A stretch of DNA of 22,475 nucleotides from Clostridiales bacterium (GCA_019421525.1 JAHZFC010000010.1:1-22475), one strand, 5' to 3'. Shown: positions 1-6,637, numbered from the stretch's first letter. The notes: generated from the sequence alone by a model not told the origin. Translations and numbers: made by a program.

Positions 1-846
1 GTGGAGGAGGGCCGGGTGTCCGGCTGGGACGATCCCCGGATGCCCACCCTGTGCGGCCTGCGCCGGCGAGGCTACACCCCCAGGTCCATCCGCAGCTTCT
101 GTGAGCGGGTGGGGGTGACCAAGTCGGACAACACCATCGAGTACGCCTTCCTGGAGCACTGCCTCCGAGAGGACCTGAACGAGAGCGCCCGGCGGGTGAT
201 GGCGGTGCTCCGCCCCGTCAAGCTCACCATCGTCAACTACCCCGAGGACCAGAGCGAGACCTTCGAGGTGGAGAACAACCCCAACCGCCCGGAGGACGGG
301 GTGCGCTCTGTCACCTTCTCCAGGCACCTGTATGTGGAGGCGGAGGACTTCCTGCCCGAGCCGGTGCCCAAGTACAAGCGGCTGTATCCCAACGGCCCGG
401 AGTGCCGGCTGAAGGGGGCCTACCTTATCAAGTGTGTGGGCTATGAGACGGACGAGAACGGCAATGTCACCGAGATCCTGGCCGAGTACGACCCCGAGTC
501 CAAGGGGGGCAACCCAGCCGACGGCCGGAAGGTGAAGGGGGCCACCATCCACTGGGTGGACGCCGCCACCGCCCTGGACGCGGAGGTCCGGCTGTATGAC
601 AACCTGTTCTCCGACCCCGACCCCGACGGGGCGGGCAAGGACTTCCTGGCCTGCCTGAACCCCAACTCCCTGGAGGTGCTCACCGGCGCCAAGGTGGAGG
701 CCGGCCTGGCCGATGCCCAGAGCGCTGACCGCTTCCAGTTCCTGCGCCAGGGCTACTTCTGCGCGGACAGCAGGGATTCCAGGCCCGGCCACCTGGTGTT
801 CAACCGGGCGGTGAGCCTGAAGGACAGCTACAAGCCCCAGCAGTAA
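1..846 (+). CDS. glnS: Glutaminyl-tRNA synthetase, C-terminal part (5' truncated by window)
   Basis: This class I aminoacyl-tRNA synthetase charges tRNA-Gln with glutamine in the cytoplasm. The 281 residues seen start just after the expected KMSKR loop: the GlnRS signature WDDPRMPT is at about residues 10-17, followed by the helical region with RSIRSFCERVGVTKSDNTIE. The two beta-barrel anticodon-binding domains fill the rest (RPVKLTIVNYP near 71, the HWVDA segment near 184, and the FLRQGYFCADS closing segment near 245). The first GTG is an internal valine codon, not a start; the catalytic HIGH half lies upstream of the window. The frame ends at TAA. Identification rests on the strongly conserved motifs and is secure. 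A GlnRS, rather than only the GatCAB amidotransferase route, is a patchy trait in Firmicutes. A duplicated terminator hairpin and a mobile-looking element follow directly. Confidence 0.95.
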   Translation: MEEGRVSGWDDPRMPTLCGLRRRGYTPRSIRSFCERVGVTKSDNTIEYAFLEHCLREDLNESARRVMAVLRPVKLTIVNYPEDQSETFEVENNPNRPEDGVRSVTFSRHLYVEAEDFLPEPVPKYKRLYPNGPECRLKGAYLIKCVGYETDENGNVTEILAEYDPESKGGNPADGRKVKGATIHWVDAATALDAEVRLYDNLFSDPDPDGAGKDFLACLNPNSLEVLTGAKVEAGLADAQSADRFQFLRQGYFCADSRDSRPGHLVFNRAVSLKDSYKPQQ

Positions 847-858
847 ACCAAACGTGCG

Positions 859-886
859 CGCCCGCCGGGCTTTCCCCGGCGGGCGT
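859..886 (+). repeat. Direct repeat of the glnS terminator, left copy
   Basis: These 28 bases match about 24 positions of 1089-1115 (one gap, in the loop, and a few substitutions). Together the two copies bracket the structured element at 892-1082, as a long target-site duplication would. Confidence 0.6.
860..884 (+). terminator. glnS terminator hairpin, left copy, without T-tract
   Basis: A 10-bp perfect stem (GCCCGCCGGG / CCCGGCGGGC) with a 5-nt loop lies 13 bases after the glnS stop. It is followed by GTCAGTTCG rather than a run of T, so it is a weak terminator as it stands. A near-copy that does have a T-rich tail lies at 1089-1115, beyond the inserted element. Confidence 0.6.
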
Positions 887-891
887 CAGTT

Positions 892-1082
892 CGTCGAAAA
901 AGTCAAAGCCTTTTCCGACGAGCAGGTTGCGGCCCGCGGCAGCGCACTCATTGTCCGCTGAAAGCGAACAATTCGCACGTTTGCGGGCCGAGAAGTGTTT
1001 TCGGCCACGCACATGTCGCGGCCGAAAACGAATCACAATTCCTTCGCGCTTGCGAGCGCGAACTCTGCGAGGCTTTTCGATC
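892..1082 (+). mobile_element. Hairpin-rich MITE-like element, copy 1 (diverged)
   Basis: This non-coding element of about 190 bp starts with CGTCGAAAAAG and ends with CTTTTCGATCG, an eroded version of the TGTCGAAAAAG / CTTTTTCGACA terminal inverted repeats of copy 2. Positions 931-1077 align without gaps to 11529-11675, at roughly 85% identity counted by eye. Three internal stems are shared: 945-966 (weak), 997-1006 with 1020-1029 (GTTTTCGGCC, perfect 10 bp) and 1043-1050 with 1055-1062 (TTCGCGCT / AGCGCGAA). In the last stem copy 2 shows a compensatory T-A to C-G change and a G-T wobble. It carries no transposase. The minus strand is open through the element, but I take that as a by-product of its composition. 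It lies between two copies of the glnS terminator. Confidence 0.7.
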
Positions 1083-1088
1083 GTCACA

Positions 1089-1115
1089 CGCCTGTCGGGT
1101 TCCCCCGGCGGGCGT
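1089..1115 (+). terminator. glnS terminator hairpin, right copy, with T-rich tail
   Basis: This is a second, slightly degraded copy of the hairpin at 859-886 (CGCCTGTCGGG ... CCCGGCGGGCG), followed by GTTTTCTCTATTTTT. It is the copy that keeps the downstream context of a functional intrinsic terminator. Confidence 0.6.
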
Positions 1116-1171
1116 GTTTTCTCTATTTTTCCACACAGCTTTTTGGCTTTTTCATCTTTTTCCTGGCTCTT

Positions 1172-1194
1172 TCTTAATATTTCCCTGTTATGCT
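1172..1194 (+). promoter_or_regulatory. Probable extended -10 promoter of the VanZ-RDD gene
   Basis: TGTTATGCT at 1186-1194 is an extended -10 (TG-n-TATGCT). No good -35 is seen 17 bp upstream, where the sequence is T-rich. It lies 35 bp before the ATG, and the AGAGGAAGGAAGG ribosome binding region lies between. Confidence 0.4.
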
Positions 1195-1229
1195 TCCCAT
1201 ATCCCAAGAGAGGAAGGAAGGTGCTGTCC

Positions 1230-2372
1230 ATGAGCAGCTATCTGGAGGCCCTGCGGCAGGCGGCTGTCCTGTTCCCCATCATCGCCGTGGTGTTCACCGT
1301 CCCCTATATCGCCTTCAACTACCACAAATACGGCTCGGTGCTCAGCCTGCGGGCCGTCATCGTGTACACCTTTATCCTGTACCTGCTGTGCGTCTACTGC
1401 CTGGTCATCCTCCCCCTCCCCTCGCCGGAGAAGGCGGCCCAGCTCCACGGCCACCAGGCCCAGCTGGTGCCCTTCGCCTTTCTCGGGGACATCCTGCGCA
1501 GCTGTGACTTCCAGTGGTCCCGGCCGGAGACCTGGCTGTCCGTGGTGGGCACCAGCGCCTTCCTCACCACCGCCTTCAACCTGGTGATGACCATGCCCTT
1601 CGGCGCCTACCTGCGGTACTATTTCCAGTGCCGGTGGTTCAAAACTCTGGCGCTCTCCTTCCTGCTGTCCCTGGGTTTCGAGGTGACCCAGCTCACCGGG
1701 CTGTACTTCATCTACCCCGGCAGCTACCGGCTGTTCGACGTGGACGACCTGATGGTGAACACCCTGGGCAGCATGATCGGCTACCTGCTGGGCGGCCTGG
1801 CATCCCGCTTCCTCCCCTCCCGGGAGGAGCTGGACCACATCAGCTTCGCCCGGGGGCGGCAGGTGTCCTTCCTGCGCCGGCTGGTGGCCCTGGTCTATGA
1901 CGCCGTCGCCGTGGTCGTGCTGGGGGTGGCCCTGACACTGGCCCTGTCCGCCCTGTCCATCCCCGTCCACATCGCCTCGGTGGGCCTGCTGGCCCTGGTG
2001 TATTTCATCCTGGTCCCCATGGTGTCTAGGGGGCAGATCGTGGGCCACCGGCTGACCCGGCTCCGGGTGGTGACGGCGGAGGGCGCCCCGCCCCGGTGGT
2101 ACCAGTACATCCTCCGGTACGGCAGCCTGTTTGCTGTCCTGTACTGGCTGCCCTGGCTGCTGGATCTGGCCGTCACCTTCCTCCAGGACCGGGGCATCCT
2201 CAACGGCCTGGCCGCCCTGGTGGCCGGCGGCGCGCTGGTGGGCGGCTATCTGTTCTGCCTGCTGTTCGAGGCTGTCCGCATGGCCGTCCACAAGCCCCTG
2301 TTCTACGAGCGGCTGTCCCACACCCGGGTGGTGAGCACCATCCAACCAGAAGGCCCTGACGAGCCCATGTGA
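1230..2372 (+). CDS. VanZ family / RDD domain fusion membrane protein
   Basis: This 380-residue polytopic membrane protein joins two families. Residues 1-195 are VanZ-like: several transmembrane helices, the segment GFEVTQLTGLYF (149-160) and the family hallmark DVDDLMVNTLG (170-180). From about residue 215 (RRLVALVYDAVAVVV) the sequence follows the RDD domain, with hydrophobic helices, GQIVGHRLTRLRVV and a further helix pair. VanZ is linked to low-level teicoplanin resistance in enterococci and RDD proteins to transport or membrane stress, but neither activity can be assigned here. The ATG at 1230 was chosen because AGGAAGGAAGG lies just upstream and the protein begins with a hydrophobic segment; the frame is open further upstream only through the repeat. 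The gene stands alone, between the glnS terminator and a bidirectional terminator. Confidence 0.85.
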   Translation: MSSYLEALRQAAVLFPIIAVVFTVPYIAFNYHKYGSVLSLRAVIVYTFILYLLCVYCLVILPLPSPEKAAQLHGHQAQLVPFAFLGDILRSCDFQWSRPETWLSVVGTSAFLTTAFNLVMTMPFGAYLRYYFQCRWFKTLALSFLLSLGFEVTQLTGLYFIYPGSYRLFDVDDLMVNTLGSMIGYLLGGLASRFLPSREELDHISFARGRQVSFLRRLVALVYDAVAVVVLGVALTLALSALSIPVHIASVGLLALVYFILVPMVSRGQIVGHRLTRLRVVTAEGAPPRWYQYILRYGSLFAVLYWLPWLLDLAVTFLQDRGILNGLAALVAGGALVGGYLFCLLFEAVRMAVHKPLFYERLSHTRVVSTIQPEGPDEPM

Positions 2373-2379
2373 TCCAAAT

Positions 2380-2419
2380 AGCGGTGCGGGGCCGGGCATA
2401 AGCCCGGCCCCGCACCGCT
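2380..2419. terminator. Bidirectional terminator between convergent genes
   Basis: An 18-bp perfect stem (arms 2380-2397 and 2402-2419) with an ATAA loop lies between the convergent VanZ-RDD and methyltransferase genes, 7 bp and 24 bp from their stops. The T-tract is weak on both strands. Confidence 0.75.
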
Positions 2420-2442
2420 GATCTTCCCTTCCGCCCGTCCCC

Positions 2443-3069
2443 TCACTCCGGCCGCACCGCGTTGCACACGAACCGCGTGGGGGCCAGCCGCTTCCAGTGC
2501 TCCACCCGGAGCCCGGCCTTTTGGAGCAGGGCCGTGAGCTCCCGCCGCCGCCAGATGTGGGCGTCCCCTGAGCCGCCGCAGCGGAGCATCCCATTGAGCA
2601 GGGCCGCCAGGGGCGGGAAGGGCACTGTCGGGTCGCCCAGCACCACCGCCCCGCCGGGGACCAGCACCCGGCGCATCTCCGCCGCCGCCCGCGCCGGGCA
2701 GGGGTAGTGGTGGAAGGAGGCGTTGCACACCACCAGGTCAAAGCTCTCGTCCCCATAGGGCAGCGCCTCCGCGTCCCCCACCGTCAGCTCCGCCCCCTGG
2801 CCCAGCCTGGCTCTGGCCTGGGCGATCATCTCCGCGGACAGGTCCAGGCCGTGATACCGGGCCTCGTGGTGGTCGATCAGCAGCTCCAGCAGCGCTCCGT
2901 TGCCGCACCCCAGCTCCAGCACCCGGCTGGGCCGCAGCAGCTTGACCCGGCTCAAGATCTCCCCGTACATCCGGCTGGCGAACCGCCCGTCGCTGGTCTG
3001 GTCATAGGTCGCGGCGCACTGGTCAAAATAGGCGGCGGACTGGGCTTTGATGGTCTTTGGATCGTTCAT
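2443..3069 (-). CDS. Class I SAM-dependent methyltransferase (Methyltransf_11/25 type)
   Basis: This 208-residue cytoplasmic protein shows the motifs of small-molecule class I methyltransferases. Motif I, VLELGCGNGALLELL, is at 50-64; the acidic SAM-ribose loop GLDLS at 74-78; GDAEALPYGDESFDLVVC at 98-115 (motifs II/III); and MRRVLVPGG at about 136-144. The N-terminal pattern AAYFDQCAATYD (12-23) is typical of UbiE/COQ5-like enzymes. The methyl acceptor cannot be told. The start is supported by AAAGGAGAG 6-7 bases upstream of ATG. It lies 95 bp downstream of the TetR gene on the same strand, with a weak terminator between, so it may be expressed partly by read-through from tetR. No clear promoter of its own is visible. 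Confidence 0.88.
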   Translation of the reverse strand: MNDPKTIKAQSAAYFDQCAATYDQTSDGRFASRMYGEILSRVKLLRPSRVLELGCGNGALLELLIDHHEARYHGLDLSAEMIAQARARLGQGAELTVGDAEALPYGDESFDLVVCNASFHHYPCPARAAAEMRRVLVPGGAVVLGDPTVPFPPLAALLNGMLRCGGSGDAHIWRRRELTALLQKAGLRVEHWKRLAPTRFVCNAVRPE

Positions 3070-3137
3070 GGTGTTCTCTCCTTTATGTTTATTGATCTTT
3101 CGTCATTGATGATTATTCAATCGTTTGGCAAAAGCGG

Positions 3138-3156
3138 GCCCCGCCTTGGGCGGGGC
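3138..3156 (-). terminator. Weak terminator after the tetR gene
   Basis: An 8-bp stem (GCCCCGCC / GGCGGGGC) with a 3-nt loop, read on the minus strand, is followed by CCGCTTTTGCC. The T-run is short, so read-through into the methyltransferase gene is plausible. Confidence 0.55.
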
Positions 3157-3164
3157 TTATCGGT

Positions 3165-3731
3165 TCACGGGGCAAGCAGCAGTGCCAGGCACTGGCGCAG
3201 GAAGGCCGTCCGGTCTGCGGCCGGGAGGTGTTCCGCACTCATCACCTCGGTCATCCCCCCCAGCACAAAGCGGGTCAGCAGGGCGGGGTCGTATGCTCTG
3301 ACCTCCCCCGCCTCCATGCGGCACCGGAGATACCGCTCCAGCGCCGGGGCCACCTCCTCGGCCATGTAGAACTCCAGCTGCTTGTGGAACAGCTCGTTGC
3401 CCTGGCCGTTGAAAAAGCTCTGATAGGGGTAGTTCCCCTCCTGGGCCAGGGTCAGCGCCTCCATCTGGTCCAGGCAGTCGGCCAGGGGCAGCCGCGTATC
3501 CTCCAGCAGCTCCGCCATGGGCCGGGCACAGGTGCGGGCGTACTGAGTGACGGCGGTCTGGTACAGGGCGTGCTTGTTCTGGAAGTAGTGGTAGCACAGT
3601 CCAGGCACCACATGGGCCGCCTGGGCGATGTCCTTCATGGTGGTGGCCTCATAGCCCTTCTCCGCAAACACTCCCATGGCCGCGTCGATGATCTCCTGCT
3701 TCCGGACCTCCGGCTCCTTGGATATGCGCAT
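3165..3731 (-). CDS. TetR/AcrR family transcriptional regulator
   Basis: This 188-residue regulator has the TetR DNA-binding domain at about residues 10-57: RKQEIIDAAMGVFAEKGYEA, then TTMKDIAQAAHVVPGLCYHYF with the family-typical YHYFQNK ending of the recognition helix. The C-terminal ligand domain is not assignable. I chose the ATG at 3731, preceded by GAGGTG 6 bases upstream and placed just behind a consensus promoter at 3750-3778; a longer frame to 3884 would run through that promoter. It is divergent from yjdF and upstream of a methyltransferase, both likely targets. Repression of its own promoter and of yjdF from the shared 3732-3838 region is an inference. Confidence 0.9.
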   Translation of the reverse strand: MRISKEPEVRKQEIIDAAMGVFAEKGYEATTMKDIAQAAHVVPGLCYHYFQNKHALYQTAVTQYARTCARPMAELLEDTRLPLADCLDQMEALTLAQEGNYPYQSFFNGQGNELFHKQLEFYMAEEVAPALERYLRCRMEAGEVRAYDPALLTRFVLGGMTEVMSAEHLPAADRTAFLRQCLALLLAP

Positions 3732-3749
3732 CTTCCTCACCTCATGGAC

Positions 3750-3778
3750 AGGATACTCTCTTATTGAATATTTGTCAA
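3750..3778 (-). promoter_or_regulatory. tetR promoter, consensus -35/-10
   Basis: On the minus strand TTGACA (3778-3773), a 17-bp spacer and TATCCT (3755-3750) lie just upstream of the tetR ATG. The sequence GGATACTCTC over the -10 (3751-3760) resembles GGTATACTCTC over the divergent yjdF -10 (3824-3833), a possible shared operator half-site. Confidence 0.75.
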
Positions 3779-3802
3779 TGATATTTTTTCGATCTGCTGT
3801 AC

Positions 3803-3831
3803 TGGTCAACCTTGCCTCCCTGTGGTATACT
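3803..3831 (+). promoter_or_regulatory. Probable promoter of the yjdF leader
   Basis: TGGTCA (3803-3808), a 17-bp spacer and TATACT (3826-3831) predict a transcript starting near 3838. That gives a 5' leader of about 330 nt before yjdF. The -35 is only 4/6, as expected for a regulated promoter. Confidence 0.55.
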
Positions 3832-3868
3832 CTCCCTGCAGAGCAAAAAACACAGTCCCCGTTGGTGG

Positions 3869-4162
3869 GATCAAGCAACTTCAAAACACTGTTTTGAAGC
3901 CTGCGGCGAATTTCGCCGCAGAGAGCCGTAAAACGGCTCTTGCTTGATCATATACGGCAACCGGCATGTTCCACATGCCGGCGGGCAGTTGCCCTGCCCG
4001 CAATTTCAAGATCATTTTATGATCTTGAAATTGTTGCCTATGGTCGTGGGCGCGTTCTTTCATCTCAGCCAGTCTCCGCGCTGAAAGCAGCTCGAATGAA
4101 AGAACGTCAGTAACCTGCCTCCTTGGTTGTCCGTGCTCCGCGCAGTGCTGATTTTAAGGAGG
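3869..4162 (+). promoter_or_regulatory. Structured leader of yjdF: probable yjdF-class (azaaromatic) riboswitch with translational switch
   Basis: The yjdF 5' leader is almost wholly base-paired. Module 1 (3869-3949): closing stem GATCAAGCA / TGCTTGATC around three hairpins, arms 3879-3887/3891-3899, 3901-3909/3913-3921 and 3922-3929/3933-3940. Module 2 (3952-4041): closing stem with GGCAA (3956-3960) / TTGCC (4034-4038) around hairpins 3961-3969/3973-3981, 3982-3988/3994-4000 and a 15-bp stem 4001-4015/4019-4033. Module 3 (4053-4106): CGTTCTTTCAT / ATGAAAGAACG around an inner stem 4065-4069/4080-4084. Then CCTCCTT (4118-4124) is exactly complementary to the ribosome binding site AAGGAGG (4156-4162). 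yjdF RNAs (Rfam yjdF motif) are known to sit before yjdF genes and bind azaaromatic compounds. I cannot place the exact aptamer borders; module 1 may be extra. Confidence 0.7.
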
Positions 4163-4170
4163 AACTGAAT

Positions 4171-4590
4171 ATGAGCGTTTGTAAGGCAAGGCTGACCGTC
4201 TATTTTGACGACCCCTTCTGGGTGGGGCTGTATGAGCGGGAGGAGCCGGAGGGCTACCGGGCGTGCAAGATCACCTTTGGCGCTGAGCCCCGGGACCAGG
4301 AGGTGCTGGCCTTTCTCCTGGCCCGGTGGCGGGAACTGAAGTTCAGCCCCGCCCTGCCTCCCGCCGGAGGACAGGACCGGCGCCTCAGCCCCAAGCGGGC
4401 ACAGCGCCAGGCCCGCCAGGCCACCCGCCCCACCGGGACGGGCACCCGGGCCCAGCAGGCCATCCAGCTCCAGCGGGAGCAGCAAAAGACCCAGCGGAAG
4501 GAGGTCACCCGCGAGCAGCGCCAGGCGGAGCAGGCGCGGCGGTATGACCTGAGGCAGCAAAAACGCCGTGAAAAGCGCAGGGGCCACTAA
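4171..4590 (+). CDS. yjdF: YjdF family protein (DUF2992)
   Basis: This is a 139-residue cytoplasmic protein. The N-terminal half matches the YjdF/DUF2992 family: KARLTVYFDDPFWVGLYERE at 5-24, then CKITFGAEPRDQEVLAFLL and ELKFSPAL. The C-terminal half from about residue 70 is a highly charged R/K/Q/E segment (KRAQRQARQATR, QLQREQQKTQRKEVTREQRQ, QQKRREKRRGH), probably a coiled or disordered basic tail, as in other members. The biochemical role is unknown; family genes are usually controlled by the yjdF riboswitch and so linked to handling of aromatic or azaaromatic compounds. ATG at 4171 follows AAGGAGG by 8 bases, and that site is sequestered by the leader. A TetR gene is divergent. Confidence 0.9.
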   Translation: MSVCKARLTVYFDDPFWVGLYEREEPEGYRACKITFGAEPRDQEVLAFLLARWRELKFSPALPPAGGQDRRLSPKRAQRQARQATRPTGTGTRAQQAIQLQREQQKTQRKEVTREQRQAEQARRYDLRQQKRREKRRGH

Positions 4591-4595
4591 GTCCT

Positions 4596-4714
4596 CGTCG
4601 CCGCAAGCTCCATATCCCTCGCTTCCGCCTGCGGCGAAAGCTCGTCCATTCCGCTGCGGCTCCTCTCCCCACGGCACCCGCTGACGCTGGGCTGCCGTGG
4701 GGTCTCCGAGGAGC
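4596..4714. repeat. Structured intergenic segment, possible small dispersed repeat
   Basis: Between yjdF and its convergent neighbour, stem TCGCCGCA / TGCGGCGA (4598-4605/4630-4637) is followed by a nested stem: outer GCTCCTC / GAGGAGC (4659-4665/4708-4714), inner CCCCACGGCA / TGCCGTGGGG (4667-4676/4693-4702). It has no gene-like frame. Only one copy is seen in this window, so its repeat nature is a guess. Confidence 0.4.
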
Positions 4715-4743
4715 GCGACCCACACGTTTTACGGTGAATAAAA

Positions 4744-4772
4744 AGCCCAGGGGCCTTGACGGCCCCTGGGCT
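4744..4772. terminator. Terminator between yjdF and the beta-helix gene
   Basis: A 12-bp perfect stem (AGCCCAGGGGCC / GGCCCCTGGGCT) with a 5-nt loop. On the minus strand it is followed by TTTTTATTC, a good intrinsic terminator for the beta-helix gene; on the plus strand it is followed by CTGACATTTTA. Confidence 0.8.
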
Positions 4773-4804
4773 CTGACATTTTATGAACGGAAGACTGGCT
4801 CAGC

Positions 4805-6637
4805 TCACTCCACGGTGAGCTCGATCTTGCCGGTGTAGCGGCCGGCCTTGAGCTCCACGGGGGCGCCGTCCACGGTGACGGACAGCTTCTTGCCCGCGGG
4901 GGCGGCCACCACGGCGCCCTCGGCCAGGGTCAGGGCGGTGATGTAGCTCTTGCCGGTGACGGTCCAGGCGGAGTCCTTGTCCAGGCTGATGCACACGCCG
5001 TTGTTGATGGTGGGTGCGGCAGACTGGGTGATGTTGCCCAGCTCCATCCGGGTATCCTCCAGGATGAGGGTCAGCCCGTCCCGGTACTTCTGGTCGGCGG
5101 AGGAGATGACGCCCTCGATCTTGGTGTTCACCAGGTCCAGCCCCAGGTTCTTGGGGCCGCGGAGGTCGTCGCCGTTGTGGCGGGCGGCGGGGCCCATGGG
5201 AGGGGGTGCGTCCTCCCCGTCCTTGGGCAGCTCGAACATGGGCATGATGCCCACAGTGGTGTCGTGGAACACCCCCATGCCCCCCTTGGCGTTGCGCTGA
5301 TAGGCCCGGATGTTGGTGGTGGAGTTGTAGAAGTTGCCCTTCAGATCGCAGTTGGAGATCCTCATGACGATATCCTCGGTGAGAGAGGCGTGGAACAGGT
5401 CCCGGTCGGGCAGGGCCACGTCCACCTCGCCCACGGGGATCTTGTGCTCGACGACGTTCATGCCCGACTCGTCCGGGTCCATGAGCTGGACGATGGTGCC
5501 GTTGCCCGGGTCCATGGTGGTGTTGTCGATGTCGATGATGGTGGCGGAGGCTTTGATGCACAGGGTGGACTTGCCCGTCTTGAAGGAGGAGTCCTTGATG
5601 GTGAACACGCTGTTGTCGTCGTCGATGACCATGGCGCCGAAGCGGCGGCCCTTGATGCGGCTGTTCAGGATGGACGCCTTGCCCAGCCCCTCCATGCCCA
5701 TGAGCAGCATGGGGTAGCCGTACACGTCCACGTCACAGTTGTCAAAGACGATCTCGTTCTCGCCGATGCAGAAGGCGCCATAGCCGTGGGCCCGGGGGCC
5801 GGACAGCTCCAGGCGGGAGTTCTTGACCACCATCTTCAGGCTCTCGTCGGAGCCGTCGATGGACAGGATCCCCCAGCCGTTGGTCTTGAGGTCGCAGTTG
5901 TCGTACACCACGTTGGCCGCGTCGGTGAGCTGGGCCAGCCGGTTGGTGCCGCAGAAGCCCACCTGCCAGCTGAAGCTGCCCGGCCAGTCGGACTCCGGGG
6001 ACAGGCTGGTCATCCTGGTGTCCTTCACCAGCACGTCGCTGCGGCCGCCCACGTGCATGGCGCAGCGGGTGACGCCGCTCATGGTGAAGTCGCACCCCTC
6101 CACGGTCACCTTGGCGTCATCCACCACGGTGACCGCGCAGCCCACGCCCAAAAAGTCGTTGTCGCCGAAGCCCTCGAAGTCGGCCTTCACGCCCTTGATG
6201 GTGTACTGGCCGCCGCCGGACACGATGATGCCGTTGAAGCTCTCCTCGGTGCTGGCCATGTAGACCCCCTCGGTCTTGCCGTCGGCCACCTCGCCCCCCT
6301 GGAGGATGGCGGGGACGGTGTGGGCCACCTTGCCGTCGGCCACCACCACGGCGGCGTTCATCTCCCGGCCGATCTGGTTCATCCGCATCAGGCCGCCGGG
6401 CTCCATGTGGTAGGCGTCAGTGACGGACAGCACCACGTCCCCCTTATAGGTGCCGGGCTTCATCTGCCTGCCCACGCCGTTGACGGTGAGGGTCAGGAAC
6501 TTCCCCTCCGGGGCCTTGAGCACCGCCCGGGGGCACAGCTCCAGCTCGCTGACGGCGATGGTGTCCTCCACCAGCCAGGTGGACTGGTAGACCACCAGCT
6601 TCTCGCCGGTCTTTTTCAGTACCTTGGTATCGTACAT
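4805..6637 (-). CDS. Right-handed parallel beta-helix repeat protein, apparently cytoplasmic
   Basis: This 610-residue protein consists of repeated short strands and turns typical of pectate-lyase-like beta-helices, such as ITIKGVKADFEG, VTVEGCDFTMSG, VVYDNCDLKTNG, MVVKNSRLELSG, IVFDNCDVDVYG, ASILNSRIKGRR and FTIKDSSFKTGK. It has no signal peptide, no membrane helix and no sorting signal, and no catalytic motif I recognise. The two ends carry a related domain of about 46 residues: residues 29-74 (APEGKFLTLTVNG ... PGTYKGDVVLSVTD) and 565-610 (APAGKKLSVTVDG ... AGRYTGKIELTVE). The start is firm: AAGGAGG 7 bases before ATG. It is downstream of a LysR gene on the same strand but has its own promoter and is separated by a terminator. 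Function unknown; sugar or polymer binding is possible but unsupported. Confidence 0.8.
   Translation of the reverse strand: MYDTKVLKKTGEKLVVYQSTWLVEDTIAVSELELCPRAVLKAPEGKFLTLTVNGVGRQMKPGTYKGDVVLSVTDAYHMEPGGLMRMNQIGREMNAAVVVADGKVAHTVPAILQGGEVADGKTEGVYMASTEESFNGIIVSGGGQYTIKGVKADFEGFGDNDFLGVGCAVTVVDDAKVTVEGCDFTMSGVTRCAMHVGGRSDVLVKDTRMTSLSPESDWPGSFSWQVGFCGTNRLAQLTDAANVVYDNCDLKTNGWGILSIDGSDESLKMVVKNSRLELSGPRAHGYGAFCIGENEIVFDNCDVDVYGYPMLLMGMEGLGKASILNSRIKGRRFGAMVIDDDNSVFTIKDSSFKTGKSTLCIKASATIIDIDNTTMDPGNGTIVQLMDPDESGMNVVEHKIPVGEVDVALPDRDLFHASLTEDIVMRISNCDLKGNFYNSTTNIRAYQRNAKGGMGVFHDTTVGIMPMFELPKDGEDAPPPMGPAARHNGDDLRGPKNLGLDLVNTKIEGVISSADQKYRDGLTLILEDTRMELGNITQSAAPTINNGVCISLDKDSAWTVTGKSYITALTLAEGAVVAAPAGKKLSVTVDGAPVELKAGRYTGKIELTVE

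Noticed and set aside
1188..2756. Long open frame on the minus strand (522 codons) opposite the VanZ-RDD gene
   Set aside because: It is a shadow of a GC-rich gene: composition is extreme (G, H, Q, P runs), no domain is recognisable, and it overlaps convincing genes.
3732..3884. N-terminal extension of the TetR frame to 3884
   Set aside because: The extension would run through the consensus tetR promoter and has no ribosome binding site; the family fold begins at the ATG at 3731.
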